A stretch of 64,000 nucleotides of DNA from positions 62,001 to 126,000 of the forward strand of contig NZ_LXRG01000110.1 of the NCBI RefSeq assembly GCF_001651035.1, written 5' to 3'. Positions 18,032 through 24,679 of this stretch are shown piece after piece. Within the stretch, counting starts at the first letter, position 1, and every line of letters begins with the position of its first letter. The notes under the pieces were generated by a model, which did no database searches, was not told the DNA's origin, and worked only from the letters and a program-made list of their open reading frames with translations. The DNA comes from Halomonas sp. ALS9. GTDB taxonomy: Bacteria > Pseudomonadota > Gammaproteobacteria > Pseudomonadales > Halomonadaceae. Both the position numbers and the translations under genes were made by a program.

Positions 18032-18508
18032 TTATTTACTCAGGTATGCATTAAGCATCCAGATGGTTTTTTCCTGTTCGCGGATGTAGTCACCGGCTTG
18101 CGCCGCGGTGCCTTCATCGTCGGCGTCAGAGGCAAGCGACAGCAGTTCACGCTGCAGCTCAATAATCGTTTGGTACCCTTTGAGCACGCCTTTGACACAG
18201 GTGTTGCCGTCGTGAACGTCTTTGTCTTCCTGAATACGTGATAGCGTTACGTAGTCGCTGTAAGCGTGAACCGGTTTGTGGCCTAGGGTCAGGATACGTT
18301 CGGCAACCTCGTCCACTTTGGTCAGCAGGTCGGTGTAGAACTCTTCAAACTTGGCGTGCAGCTCAAAAAAATCGTTACCACGTACATTCCAATGGTAGCC
18401 GCGCACGTTCATATAGAAAATTTGGTAATTAGCCAGCAGGTGGTTAAGTTTTTCGGCGAGTTGACTAGCGCTACCTTCGTGTAGGCCAATGCTATTAGTA
18501 TCCGTCAT
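18032..18508 (-). CDS. dps: Dps ferritin-like DNA-protecting protein
   Basis: Dodecameric iron-storage and DNA-protection protein, 158 residues. Ferroxidase-type residues are seen at H39 (HWNVRG), H51, D66 and E70 (KVDEVAER), with Glu at 55 where E. coli Dps has Asp. The frame extends upstream, but the ATG at 18506-18508 preceded by AGGA gives the family N-terminus. The leader upstream contains three 14-bp repeats. Induction by stress or starvation is likely from the family, not visible here. Confidence 0.93.
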   Translation of the reverse strand: MTDTNSIGLHEGSASQLAEKLNHLLANYQIFYMNVRGYHWNVRGNDFFELHAKFEEFYTDLLTKVDEVAERILTLGHKPVHAYSDYVTLSRIQEDKDVHDGNTCVKGVLKGYQTIIELQRELLSLASDADDEGTAAQAGDYIREQEKTIWMLNAYLSK

Positions 18509-18521
18509 ATCCTGCTTCCTC

Positions 18522-18563
18522 TTTATGCCGCAGTGTTTATGCAACAGTACTCATGCAACAGTA
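18522..18563. repeat. Tandem repeat in the dps leader, 14 bp x 3
   Basis: Three 14-base units at 18522, 18536 and 18550 share TTATGC(C/A)(G/A)CAGT; the last two are nearly identical. They start 13 bases upstream of the dps ATG and so lie in or near its 5' untranslated region. Confidence 0.8.
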
Positions 18564-18650
18564 TTGATGTCGCAATGGGCGGCGGTTAATGCGTGTAACC
18601 AGAATAGGGTGCCTTAGCGCCAGTGTGAAACAAGTTTTTTGCATCGCTGC

Positions 18651-18743
18651 CATAGCTCTTTGGTATAGCTTTTCGATATAGCTCTTTGGCATCAGTGTTT
18701 CGACATCTGTGCTTTGACATTATCAGCACTTCGACGTTATGTC
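18651..18743. repeat. Imperfect tandem array of 13-17 bp units
   Basis: About six successive units (CATAGCTCTTTGG, TATAGCTTTTCGA, TATAGCTCTTTGG, then 14-17 base variants ending TTTCGA, CTTTGA and CTTCGA) fill the gap between the dps leader and the glycerate kinase end. The 320-bp gap 18509-18828 has no gene that I can support. Confidence 0.75.
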
Positions 18744-18814
18744 GTCGCCGACACCCTTTGGTTACTGCATTAGATGCTGGCGATAAGGGCTTTTTTCAAG
18801 GGCTGCACATGTTG

Positions 18815-18838
18815 TTTTAAGGTCTATTTTAAGGTCTA
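18815..18838. repeat. Exact 12-bp tandem duplication across a stop codon
   Basis: TTTTAAGGTCTA occurs twice, at 18815-18826 and 18827-18838. The second copy contains the glycerate kinase stop TAA (minus strand, 18829-18831). Because the unit is 12 bp, the first copy supplies a second in-frame TAA. Confidence 0.9.
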
Positions 18839-19962
18839 TGCACCCACAGCCGCAGCAGGCTTTCGCAGCGTGCTTCCAGTAGTTCAGCGGTGCGCGGTAG
18901 CGCATCAGATAAAGCCATGGGGCCATCGGCCAGCGCAAACGCTGCCGTTACGCCTTCGTCAAAGCAGGCCTGCCAGCCATCGCCTAAGCTGCCTGCCAGC
19001 ACGATAACCGGTTTGTGAAGGCGCTTGGCGGCGCGGGAAACGCCAATCGGGGTTTTGCCAGACAAGCTTTGGCCATCCAGGCGCCCTTCACCGGTGATGA
19101 TCAAGTCGGCACGGGCCAAAAGCGTGGCCATATCTGCCTGCTGCATAATCATCTCAATACCGGGCTTTAACGTGGCATTTAAAAACGCCTTGGCTGCAAA
19201 CCCCATACCGCCCGCGGCGCCTGCGCCCGGCAGCGTTCGGAAATCATCGCCTAATGCATGCGCGCTGATATCGGCGAAGTGGCCAAGCGCACGATCCAAC
19301 TGCTCAACCTCTTCAGGCGATGCCCCTTTTTGCGGGCCAAATACCGCGCTGGCCCCGCGTTCGCCCAGCAGCGGATTGTCTACATCAACGGCGGCCTCCA
19401 GGGAAAGCTTGGCTAACCGCGGGTCTAGCCCGCCAAGTTCCAAGCTCGCCAACTGGCTAAGCGCGGCACCGCCGGGCGCCAGCGGTTGGTCGTTTTGATC
19501 CAAAAAGCGCGCGCCCAGTGCCTGAAGCATGCCTGCTCCTGCGTCATTGGTAGCGCTGCCGCCGAGCAGTAAAAGTGCTTTTTCAGCGCCTTGGTTCAGC
19601 GCCGCCAGCAGCAGTTCGCCCACGCCAAAGGTGGAGGTGTGCAGCGCATTGCGCTCCTCGGCCTCAAGGTGCTGTAAACCACTGGCTTCTGCCAGCTCAA
19701 TAAACGCGGTACGCTGGTCGCTCAGCCAGCCCCAGGCTGCTTGGCGAGGGCGCCCCAGGGCATCATGAACGTTGAGCTGGCGCCGCTCAGCGCCGGTAGC
19801 GGCGATTAGCGCATCCAAGCTGCCTTCGCCGCCGTCAGCCAACGGGCAAACCTGAACATGCGCTTCAGGCATGGCGCGCTGTACGCCCCGCGCCATGGCG
19901 GCCGCGGCGTCTTGGGCGCTGAGCGCATCTTTGAAGCTGTCGGGGCAAAGCAAAACATTCAT
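18829..19962 (-). CDS. Glycerate kinase (GlxK/GarK family)
   Basis: Phosphorylates D-glycerate, usually to 2-phosphoglycerate in this family, feeding glycolysis. Typical family motifs are the N-terminal MNVLLCPDSFKD, PLADGGEGSLDAL, LLLGGSATNDAGAGML and the central GAGAAGGMGFAAKAFL. 377 residues from the ATG at 19960-19962 with GGAG upstream; a GTG two codons earlier is the alternative start. It stands alone with no glyoxylate or glucarate genes beside it, so the pathway is not shown by context. Its 3' end carries the 12-bp stop duplication. Confidence 0.92.
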   Translation of the reverse strand: MNVLLCPDSFKDALSAQDAAAAMARGVQRAMPEAHVQVCPLADGGEGSLDALIAATGAERRQLNVHDALGRPRQAAWGWLSDQRTAFIELAEASGLQHLEAEERNALHTSTFGVGELLLAALNQGAEKALLLLGGSATNDAGAGMLQALGARFLDQNDQPLAPGGAALSQLASLELGGLDPRLAKLSLEAAVDVDNPLLGERGASAVFGPQKGASPEEVEQLDRALGHFADISAHALGDDFRTLPGAGAAGGMGFAAKAFLNATLKPGIEMIMQQADMATLLARADLIITGEGRLDGQSLSGKTPIGVSRAAKRLHKPVIVLAGSLGDGWQACFDEGVTAAFALADGPMALSDALPRTAELLEARCESLLRLWVHRP

Positions 19963-20068
19963 TAGCACGTTCTCCGCAAAACAGTGTCTTCATTACAATG
20001 TCATTTCATTTAAGCATGACTAGCTTCGGCGAGCTAAACCAGCGGCCTCGTCCGTTAGAGGATCTAAC

Positions 20069-20623
20069 ATGAAGTCGATACCCATAAGCTTAACCTGTCT
20101 GCTAGCACTTGCTGGCTGCCAAGCAATTCCTGATCGCCTGCCGCAAGCGGAACCCGCGCCTGCGGCGGCGTGCTATTTTCCCGTCGCACAAGAGCGGGCG
20201 CTGGAAACCAGCGTTGAGGTGCTCACTGAGTGGGGCTTCACCTTGAATTCTACTGATACCAACTTGGGGTTGGTTAGCGCCAGCCGCGAACGTCCGCTAC
20301 ACGGCTATTATGACCCTTACGATGATGCCTATGGCTATGGGCGCGGAATGCGGGTCTTTGGTGGCTTGGGTATCGGCCGAGGTTCCGGTGTGGGGTTCGG
20401 TATAGGTAGCGGTTTTGGCGGTGGCGTAGGCCAGCAGCCGGTGGAGTCTGAGCGAGTGTCGCTACTGGTTGACGATGCGCATATACGCATATCCCGTGAT
20501 ATTCGCCGCTTTGATCACTGGGGTGATCTACGCGAATCCTACAGTGCCAGCAACGACGATTTCTGTCAGCGTTTTCAAACCCGCTTTGCCCAAAGTGCCC
20601 CCGCAACCGGGAGGCCGTTATGA
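20069..20623 (+). CDS. Hypothetical lipoprotein, first of a paralogous pair
   Basis: A 184-residue predicted lipoprotein: signal peptide with lipobox LALAGC (Cys at 17). Its folded part (about residues 34-75) contains LTEWGFTLNSTDTNLG followed by LVSAS, which aligns with the next gene's LMVEQGYVVRHADLSLG and AEAS, so the two are paralogues. A Tyr/Asp/Gly-rich stretch (about 80-125) follows, then a short C-terminal domain. The stop overlaps the next ATG by 4 bp. Context with DUF1007 and a metal exporter suggests an envelope role in metal handling; no known function recognised. Confidence 0.8.
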   Translation: MKSIPISLTCLLALAGCQAIPDRLPQAEPAPAAACYFPVAQERALETSVEVLTEWGFTLNSTDTNLGLVSASRERPLHGYYDPYDDAYGYGRGMRVFGGLGIGRGSGVGFGIGSGFGGGVGQQPVESERVSLLVDDAHIRISRDIRRFDHWGDLRESYSASNDDFCQRFQTRFAQSAPATGRPL

Positions 20624-20979
20624 AGATTCGCCACTGGTTGTTAATCGGACTATTGGGTGGATTAGCCGGCTGCGCGACAACAACGCCCCTGGAGCCTCGT
20701 GAGTTGGCTTATAGCACTTCATCTGAAGAGACCTTTCGCGAAGCCGTCGAGCTGATGGTGGAGCAGGGTTATGTGGTACGCCATGCGGATCTATCGTTGG
20801 GGCGGGCGGAAGCATCGCTGGCCCGCTGGCCGGAGTACCGGCTGCAACTGCAGGTGAGCGATGAGGGCAGTGGTAGCCGCGTGCGGGTGTCGGCGTTGAG
20901 GGGTAGCCAACCACTGCCGCCCCAGTTGCTCGACCCTTGGCTGGTCGCCTTGCAGCATAAGCTGGGAGTTGCGCCATGA
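20620..20979 (+). CDS. Hypothetical lipoprotein, second of a paralogous pair
   Basis: A 119-residue predicted lipoprotein with lipobox GGLAGC (Cys at 18). It consists almost only of the motif domain shared with the preceding gene (a repeated helix, then GY, D, LG and AS positions) plus a beta-rich end. It overlaps both neighbours by 4 bp (ATGA on each side), so it is tightly coupled to the DUF1007 gene. The domain shape recalls BamC- or DUF-type envelope modules, but I cannot name the family. Confidence 0.8.
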   Translation: MKIRHWLLIGLLGGLAGCATTTPLEPRELAYSTSSEETFREAVELMVEQGYVVRHADLSLGRAEASLARWPEYRLQLQVSDEGSGSRVRVSALRGSQPLPPQLLDPWLVALQHKLGVAP

Positions 20980-21635
20980 AGTGGACTGGTAGCGCAGTCG
21001 CCGTTTTGTTGACCATGAGTAGTCTGCTGGTCAGCCCCTATGCTCGTGCCCACCCTCACGGCTGGATCGATCTGAGTGTACGGGTCATCACCGATGATCA
21101 GGGCGTAGTGAGTGGCCTGCATCAAACCTGGCGGATGGATCCTTTCTACAGTCTGGTGGTTTTTGAAGAGCTGCAACAGGTGGAAAACGCCAGTTTGGAG
21201 GAGGGGCTGGATCAGCTTGGCAGAGAGATTCGCGATAATCTCGCCGCGCAGCATTATTTAACCGAAGTGAAAATCAACGGCGAGCCCCAGGCGCTGGGCG
21301 AGGTAAGCGAATATACCGCTATGGAACGCGATGGGCGGCTAACCTTTATGTTTATTCTGCCGCTGGCAACACCACAGCCACTGACAGACGCTTTGCTGAC
21401 TTACCAAGTGTTTGACCCTACCTACTACATCGAAGTGGTGCACGAGGAGGAGGGTGGCCAGCCCCAGGATGACGCGCTGATACTACACGGCGAGCCGGAC
21501 TGTGAGTTGGCTATCCTCCCTGCTGATCCAGATCCTGAAATGGTGATGCAGGCGGCGCTGCTCGATAAGGATGAGAGTGGTGAGCCAGGCTTGGGACGCT
21601 ATTTTGCTGAAACTGGCCAAGTTGATTGCCGCTAG
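20976..21635 (+). CDS. DUF1007 periplasmic protein
   Basis: A 219-residue exported protein with signal peptide ending ARA and mature start HPHGWIDL, the hallmark of DUF1007 (COG3683). This family is regularly encoded beside NicO/RcnA-type metal permeases, as here. The exposed N-terminal His-Pro-His could bind metal, which is inference. It ends in an acidic tail region with two cysteines (EPDCEL and VDCR). Confidence 0.88.
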   Translation: MKWTGSAVAVLLTMSSLLVSPYARAHPHGWIDLSVRVITDDQGVVSGLHQTWRMDPFYSLVVFEELQQVENASLEEGLDQLGREIRDNLAAQHYLTEVKINGEPQALGEVSEYTAMERDGRLTFMFILPLATPQPLTDALLTYQVFDPTYYIEVVHEEEGGQPQDDALILHGEPDCELAILPADPDPEMVMQAALLDKDESGEPGLGRYFAETGQVDCR

Positions 21636-21689
21636 CCGTTATTTAAGGCGTGCTTGTCACGCTCAACCTATCGACTATAAATGTTTTTA

Positions 21690-21704
21690 TGTTACTTTGT
21701 AACA
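21690..21704 (+). promoter_or_regulatory. Zur-like dyad upstream of the NicO gene
   Basis: TGTTAC-TTT-GTAACA is a perfect 15-bp inverted repeat with the same 6-3-6 layout as gammaproteobacterial Zur boxes (TGTTAT...ATAACA). It lies 22 bases upstream of the permease ATG, where a repressor would block an internal promoter. Zur identity is inferred. Confidence 0.5.
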
Positions 21705-21725
21705 ATTTGGCGGTGGAGCGGTAAA

Positions 21726-22757
21726 ATGTCATTAACACGGCCGTTTAAACGACATTTAGGGTTAATGCTGGGTCTGCTGCTGGTCGCAGTAGTGCTCATC
21801 ATCGTGTGGCAAGGCGGATTTCAGAGCGTGAGCTATCAGCTACTCGGTTGGCAGCGGGATCTGCACCGTTCGCTGACATTGGCGATTACCGAACTTTCAC
21901 GTACCCCCACCATGGCGACATGGGTGAGCCTGCTAAGCATTAGCTTCGCCTACGGCGTGTTTCATGCTGCTGGGCCGGGGCATGGTAAAGCCGTCTTGGC
22001 GACTTACTTAGCCACCCACGGCGGTGCGGTCAAGCGTGCTTTGGGCCTATCGTTCGCTGCCTCGTTACTGCAAGGGGTGACCGCCATAGTGCTAGTCGTG
22101 GTGTTGGTGTATGGCTTGGGTTGGGTGACTCGGCAAGCCATGGGCAGCGTTGCCTGGGTGGAGCAGGCCAGTTTTTTATTGGTGGCGGCCTTGGGTGGGT
22201 GGCTATGTTGGCGAGCTGTAAAGCAACTACGGCAAGCCTACCAGCCAGGGCGAACGGCTCATTTGCACGGCCCAGCCCATGAGCATCATCAAGACCACAG
22301 CCATGAACATAGCCATGACCACAGCCACTGTTGCGGTGGAGCTCACCATATTGAGCCGCAGCAGGCGTTGGATTTGCGGACAGCGGTGATGACAGTCGGG
22401 GCCATTGGTATGCGTCCCTGCAGCGGTGCCGTGCTGATGGTAGGAGCGGCCAGCTTGCTGGGCCAGTTTGAGGTGGGCGTGGCCTCGGTAGTGGCCATGT
22501 CGATAGGCACTGGAATAACGGTGTCAGCGCTCGCGCTGGCGAGCATTTTTGCTCGAAGCTGGGCTCAGCGGCGCCTATCCAAGCAGCAGCACAGCCAACG
22601 TAGCGTGCAAAAAGCCACCGGCTGGGTAGCCTTGGCTGGCGGTGCCTTGATAGTGGTGCTGGGTATTTCACTTAGCGTGGCGGGCGTCGCCCAGCCTGCT
22701 AGCGGGCCGCTTCTTAACGATCCGCCTGCGCGGCAAGGCCATCCATTAACGGGGTAA
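21726..22757 (+). CDS. NicO/RcnA-type metal permease with His-rich loop
   Basis: An inner-membrane transporter of the nickel/cobalt (NicO, COG2215) superfamily, 343 residues and six to seven helices. Signature HAAGPGHGKAVLATY lies after helix 2, and a long cytosolic or periplasmic loop (about 180-210) holds some dozen histidines and a CC pair. GMRPCSGA marks the second conserved motif. Start: the ATG at 21726 with GGAG seven bases upstream is better than the in-frame ATG at 21681, which would run through the Zur-like dyad. The metal (Ni, Co or Zn) and direction are not certain. Confidence 0.87.
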   Translation: MSLTRPFKRHLGLMLGLLLVAVVLIIVWQGGFQSVSYQLLGWQRDLHRSLTLAITELSRTPTMATWVSLLSISFAYGVFHAAGPGHGKAVLATYLATHGGAVKRALGLSFAASLLQGVTAIVLVVVLVYGLGWVTRQAMGSVAWVEQASFLLVAALGGWLCWRAVKQLRQAYQPGRTAHLHGPAHEHHQDHSHEHSHDHSHCCGGAHHIEPQQALDLRTAVMTVGAIGMRPCSGAVLMVGAASLLGQFEVGVASVVAMSIGTGITVSALALASIFARSWAQRRLSKQQHSQRSVQKATGWVALAGGALIVVLGISLSVAGVAQPASGPLLNDPPARQGHPLTG

Positions 22758-22765
22758 CGGTTAAA

Positions 22766-23185
22766 CTACATATCAAGTCCATCGATAAGCGCCAGCAGTT
22801 GGTCGCGTAACTGCGCCTGACCATCCAGATCGTAGGGTTTAGCTGAGCCGTTGCCCCACACGGGAGCCGGCCAGGTTGCATCACCGTGCCGTCGGATCAC
22901 CACGTGCACATGCAGCTGGCTAACCACATTGCCTAGCGTGGCAATATTAACTTTGTCCCCTCCCAGCGTTGCTTTCATGGCATTGCCTAACTGGTTGGCC
23001 TCACGCCAAAGCTGCTGCTGGTCGTGAGCCGAAAGCTCAAACACTTCACTGATAGAGGCGTGGCGTGGCACTAGAATCACCCAGGGGTAGCGCGCGTCAT
23101 TCATTAGCAGCAGGCGGCTTAGCGGGAGGTCTGCGATGGGTAAGGTGTCGGCAGCAAGGCGTTCATCTAGCTCGAAATTGATCAA
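22766..23185 (-). CDS. HIT-family nucleotide hydrolase
   Basis: A 139-residue cytosolic histidine-triad protein. The catalytic triad motif QLHVHVVIR is present (one His position is replaced by Arg in the family's HxHxHxx pattern, giving H-V-H-V-V-I). N-terminal LLMNDARYPWVILVPR is typical of the HIT branch found in Pseudomonas relatives. The apparent start is a TTG at 23183-23185 with GGAG eight bases upstream; no suitable ATG exists. It ends 8 bases from the convergent metal permease gene. Confidence 0.86.
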   Translation of the reverse strand: MINFELDERLAADTLPIADLPLSRLLLMNDARYPWVILVPRHASISEVFELSAHDQQQLWREANQLGNAMKATLGGDKVNIATLGNVVSQLHVHVVIRRHGDATWPAPVWGNGSAKPYDLDGQAQLRDQLLALIDGLDM

Positions 23186-23287
23186 ATGTAAGGCTCCAGT
23201 CAGCGGTTTAGGTGATTGTTAGTATAGTCGCCGCGAGGTGACGCAGGGAAAACGAGCGCGATTGCCAAAACGCTGTTACCCTGAAAA

Positions 23288-23323
23288 AACTCCCAACTGG
23301 CAAATTAATTTGCCAGTGGAGTT
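23288..23323 (-). terminator. Long palindrome upstream of the entericidin gene
   Basis: A 22-bp perfect palindrome (half-site ACTGGCAAATT, 23296-23317) is extended by AACTCC/GGAGTT arms with a two-base bulge. On the minus strand it is followed by TTTTTTC, so it has the form of a leftward intrinsic terminator. No leftward gene lies upstream of it, so an operator role or the end of an antisense RNA is also possible. Confidence 0.55.
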
Positions 23324-23359
23324 CCCCGATGTTGAATAACTCGTTAAGGAGAACGGAAA

Positions 23360-23491
23360 ATGAAAAAAATATTGGCCATGAGCTTTATGCTGCTGATGAC
23401 AGCGGGTGTGCTAACAGGTTGCAATACCATCGCTGGCGCTGGCCAGGATGTGCAAGAAGGCGGTAAAGCCGTCCAAGATGCAGCTGAATAA
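23360..23491 (+). CDS. ecnB: Entericidin-like small lipoprotein
   Basis: A 43-residue lipoprotein: basic start MKKILAM, hydrophobic core and lipobox VLTGC (Cys at 21), followed by the typical entericidin tail NTIAGAGQDVQEGGKAV. Entericidin B is a small envelope toxin-like lipoprotein linked to stress and cell lysis in E. coli; no antidote gene (ecnA) is seen beside it. AAGGAGA lies eight bases upstream of the ATG. It is closed by a perfect terminator at 23524-23561. Confidence 0.88.
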   Translation: MKKILAMSFMLLMTAGVLTGCNTIAGAGQDVQEGGKAVQDAAE

Positions 23492-23523
23492 ATAAGTAAG
23501 ACTGCGTTTTAGCGTAAGTGGTA

Positions 23524-23561
23524 CCCCACGAGCTAGGCTAACGCCTAGCTCGTGGGGTTTT
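23524..23561 (+). terminator. Terminator of the entericidin gene
   Basis: A perfect 15-bp stem (CCCCACGAGCTAGGC and its complement) with a TAAC tetraloop is followed by TTTTA. It lies 32 bases after the stop. Confidence 0.92.
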
Positions 23562-23599
23562 ATAGCCTATCCTCATAACCTTCTTTTGGAGATTCAAGG

Positions 23600-23971
23600 A
23601 TGAAACCCCGTATTACCCTGGTTAAGTTTGCCGCTGTTAGCGCCTGTGCGCTGCTGCTAACGGCCTGTGTCAGTTCCCAAATGCCGATTTCCCCTGCCAG
23701 CGACAACGTCGACGCAGCACCACCGCCGCCCACAGTAGCGCCAAACGGTTCCAGTGATGAGCAGGCTGCCAGCTGTGATCTAGACGCTATTCAATACGCT
23801 ATCGGTGAACCCTTCAATGAGGCTAGCTTTTCGCAGTTAAAAAGCGCTAGCGGTGTTCAACAAGTGCGCGTGTTGCGGCCTGGCGATATGGCCACTATGG
23901 ATCACCGACCGGATCGCTTGAACATTCATCTTGATGATCAAGATGGCATTGAAGCGCTGCGCTGCGGCTAA
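23600..23971 (+). CDS. I78-family peptidase inhibitor lipoprotein
   Basis: A 123-residue lipoprotein with lipobox LLLTAC (Cys at 23). A proline-rich linker follows, then an inhibitor-I78 domain: CDLDAIQYAIGEPF, VRVLRPGDMATMDHRPDRLNI and the terminal ALRCG. The two cysteines bracket the domain as in the family, which inhibits subtilisin- or elastase-like serine proteases. TTGGAG precedes the ATG. Its stop overlaps the convergent LysE gene's stop by 4 bp. Confidence 0.9.
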   Translation: MKPRITLVKFAAVSACALLLTACVSSQMPISPASDNVDAAPPPPTVAPNGSSDEQAASCDLDAIQYAIGEPFNEASFSQLKSASGVQQVRVLRPGDMATMDHRPDRLNIHLDDQDGIEALRCG

Positions 23972-24573
23972 CCTAAGATCAGTACAACGCAGGCGGCGGT
24001 CAGTATCCCCATGGTGATGTTGAACGCCCGCCATGCGTTATCCGTTTTGATCCACTGGCCAATCGCACTACCAAAGGCGGCCCATAGCGCAATACAAGGC
24101 AGTGCTACCATTTCAGCAAAGCCTGCCAGTAGCAGCGCATTAAATACCGGTTGGCCACTTTCGGGTAGAAAGCCCGCCATCAATGCTAGCCCCATTACCC
24201 ACGCTTTTGGATTGGCGAATTGAAATGCCGCTGCCTGCCAAAATGTAAACGGTACGCTATGAGCTTGGGCGTTAAGATTGGGCGGCGGCGCGCTGGCTAT
24301 CTTCCATGCTAAATAGAGCAAGTAGGCGCTGCCAAGCCAGCGCAGCGCGGTTTGAATCGCTGGGTAGCGTTCAAATAGCACGCCCAGCCCCAGCGCTATG
24401 CCTGCAAAGAGTAAAAAGCAGCCCCCTAAAATCCCCCACATATGCGGCAGCGTGCGCTTAAAGCCGAAGTTGGCACCAGAGGCGGTGAGCATAACGTTAT
24501 TAGGCCCAGGGGTAAGCGTCATCGACATCATATAGAGCGCGGCCGGGCCGAGAATTAACCATTCGCTGTTCAT
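23968..24573 (-). CDS. LysE-family amino-acid exporter
   Basis: An inner-membrane exporter of the LysE/RhtB group, 201 residues and six helices, with the family motif TLTPGPNNVMLTASGANFG near the N-terminus and QFANPKAWVMG in the middle. The frame opens upstream, but the ATG at 24571-24573 (MNSEWLI) is the expected start. It is divergent from a MocR-type regulator, a common pairing for exporters of amino acids or related compounds. Substrate unknown. Confidence 0.9.
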   Translation of the reverse strand: MNSEWLILGPAALYMMSMTLTPGPNNVMLTASGANFGFKRTLPHMWGILGGCFLLFAGIALGLGVLFERYPAIQTALRWLGSAYLLYLAWKIASAPPPNLNAQAHSVPFTFWQAAAFQFANPKAWVMGLALMAGFLPESGQPVFNALLLAGFAEMVALPCIALWAAFGSAIGQWIKTDNAWRAFNITMGILTAACVVLILG

Positions 24574-24577
24574 TTTA

Positions 24578-24591
24578 TTGTATCCATACAA
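24578..24591. promoter_or_regulatory. Dyad in the lysE/MocR divergent region
   Basis: TTGTAT-CC-ATACAA is an inverted repeat just upstream of the exporter ATG. Its place suggests an operator or promoter element for the divergent pair. The regulator at 24672 is the natural candidate to bind it. Confidence 0.4.
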
Positions 24592-24662
24592 TTTTGGATT
24601 GAAGGTTGCTTTAAAGCGGCTATTGTTAGCATAATGGGGATTAAATTGACGTCAAAGGTTTT

Positions 24663-24679
24663 ATTGTCACCATGACAAT
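24663..24679. promoter_or_regulatory. Dyad over the MocR start codon
   Basis: ATTGTCA-CCA-TGACAAT is a perfect 17-bp inverted repeat whose right arm contains the ATG of the regulator gene. A protein bound here would block translation initiation DNA or transcription of its own gene, fitting autorepression. Confidence 0.4.

Noticed and set aside
22261..22350. His-rich repeat region of the NicO gene as a DNA repeat or recombination site
   Set aside because: The CAT/CAC repetition is explained by the encoded metal-binding loop.
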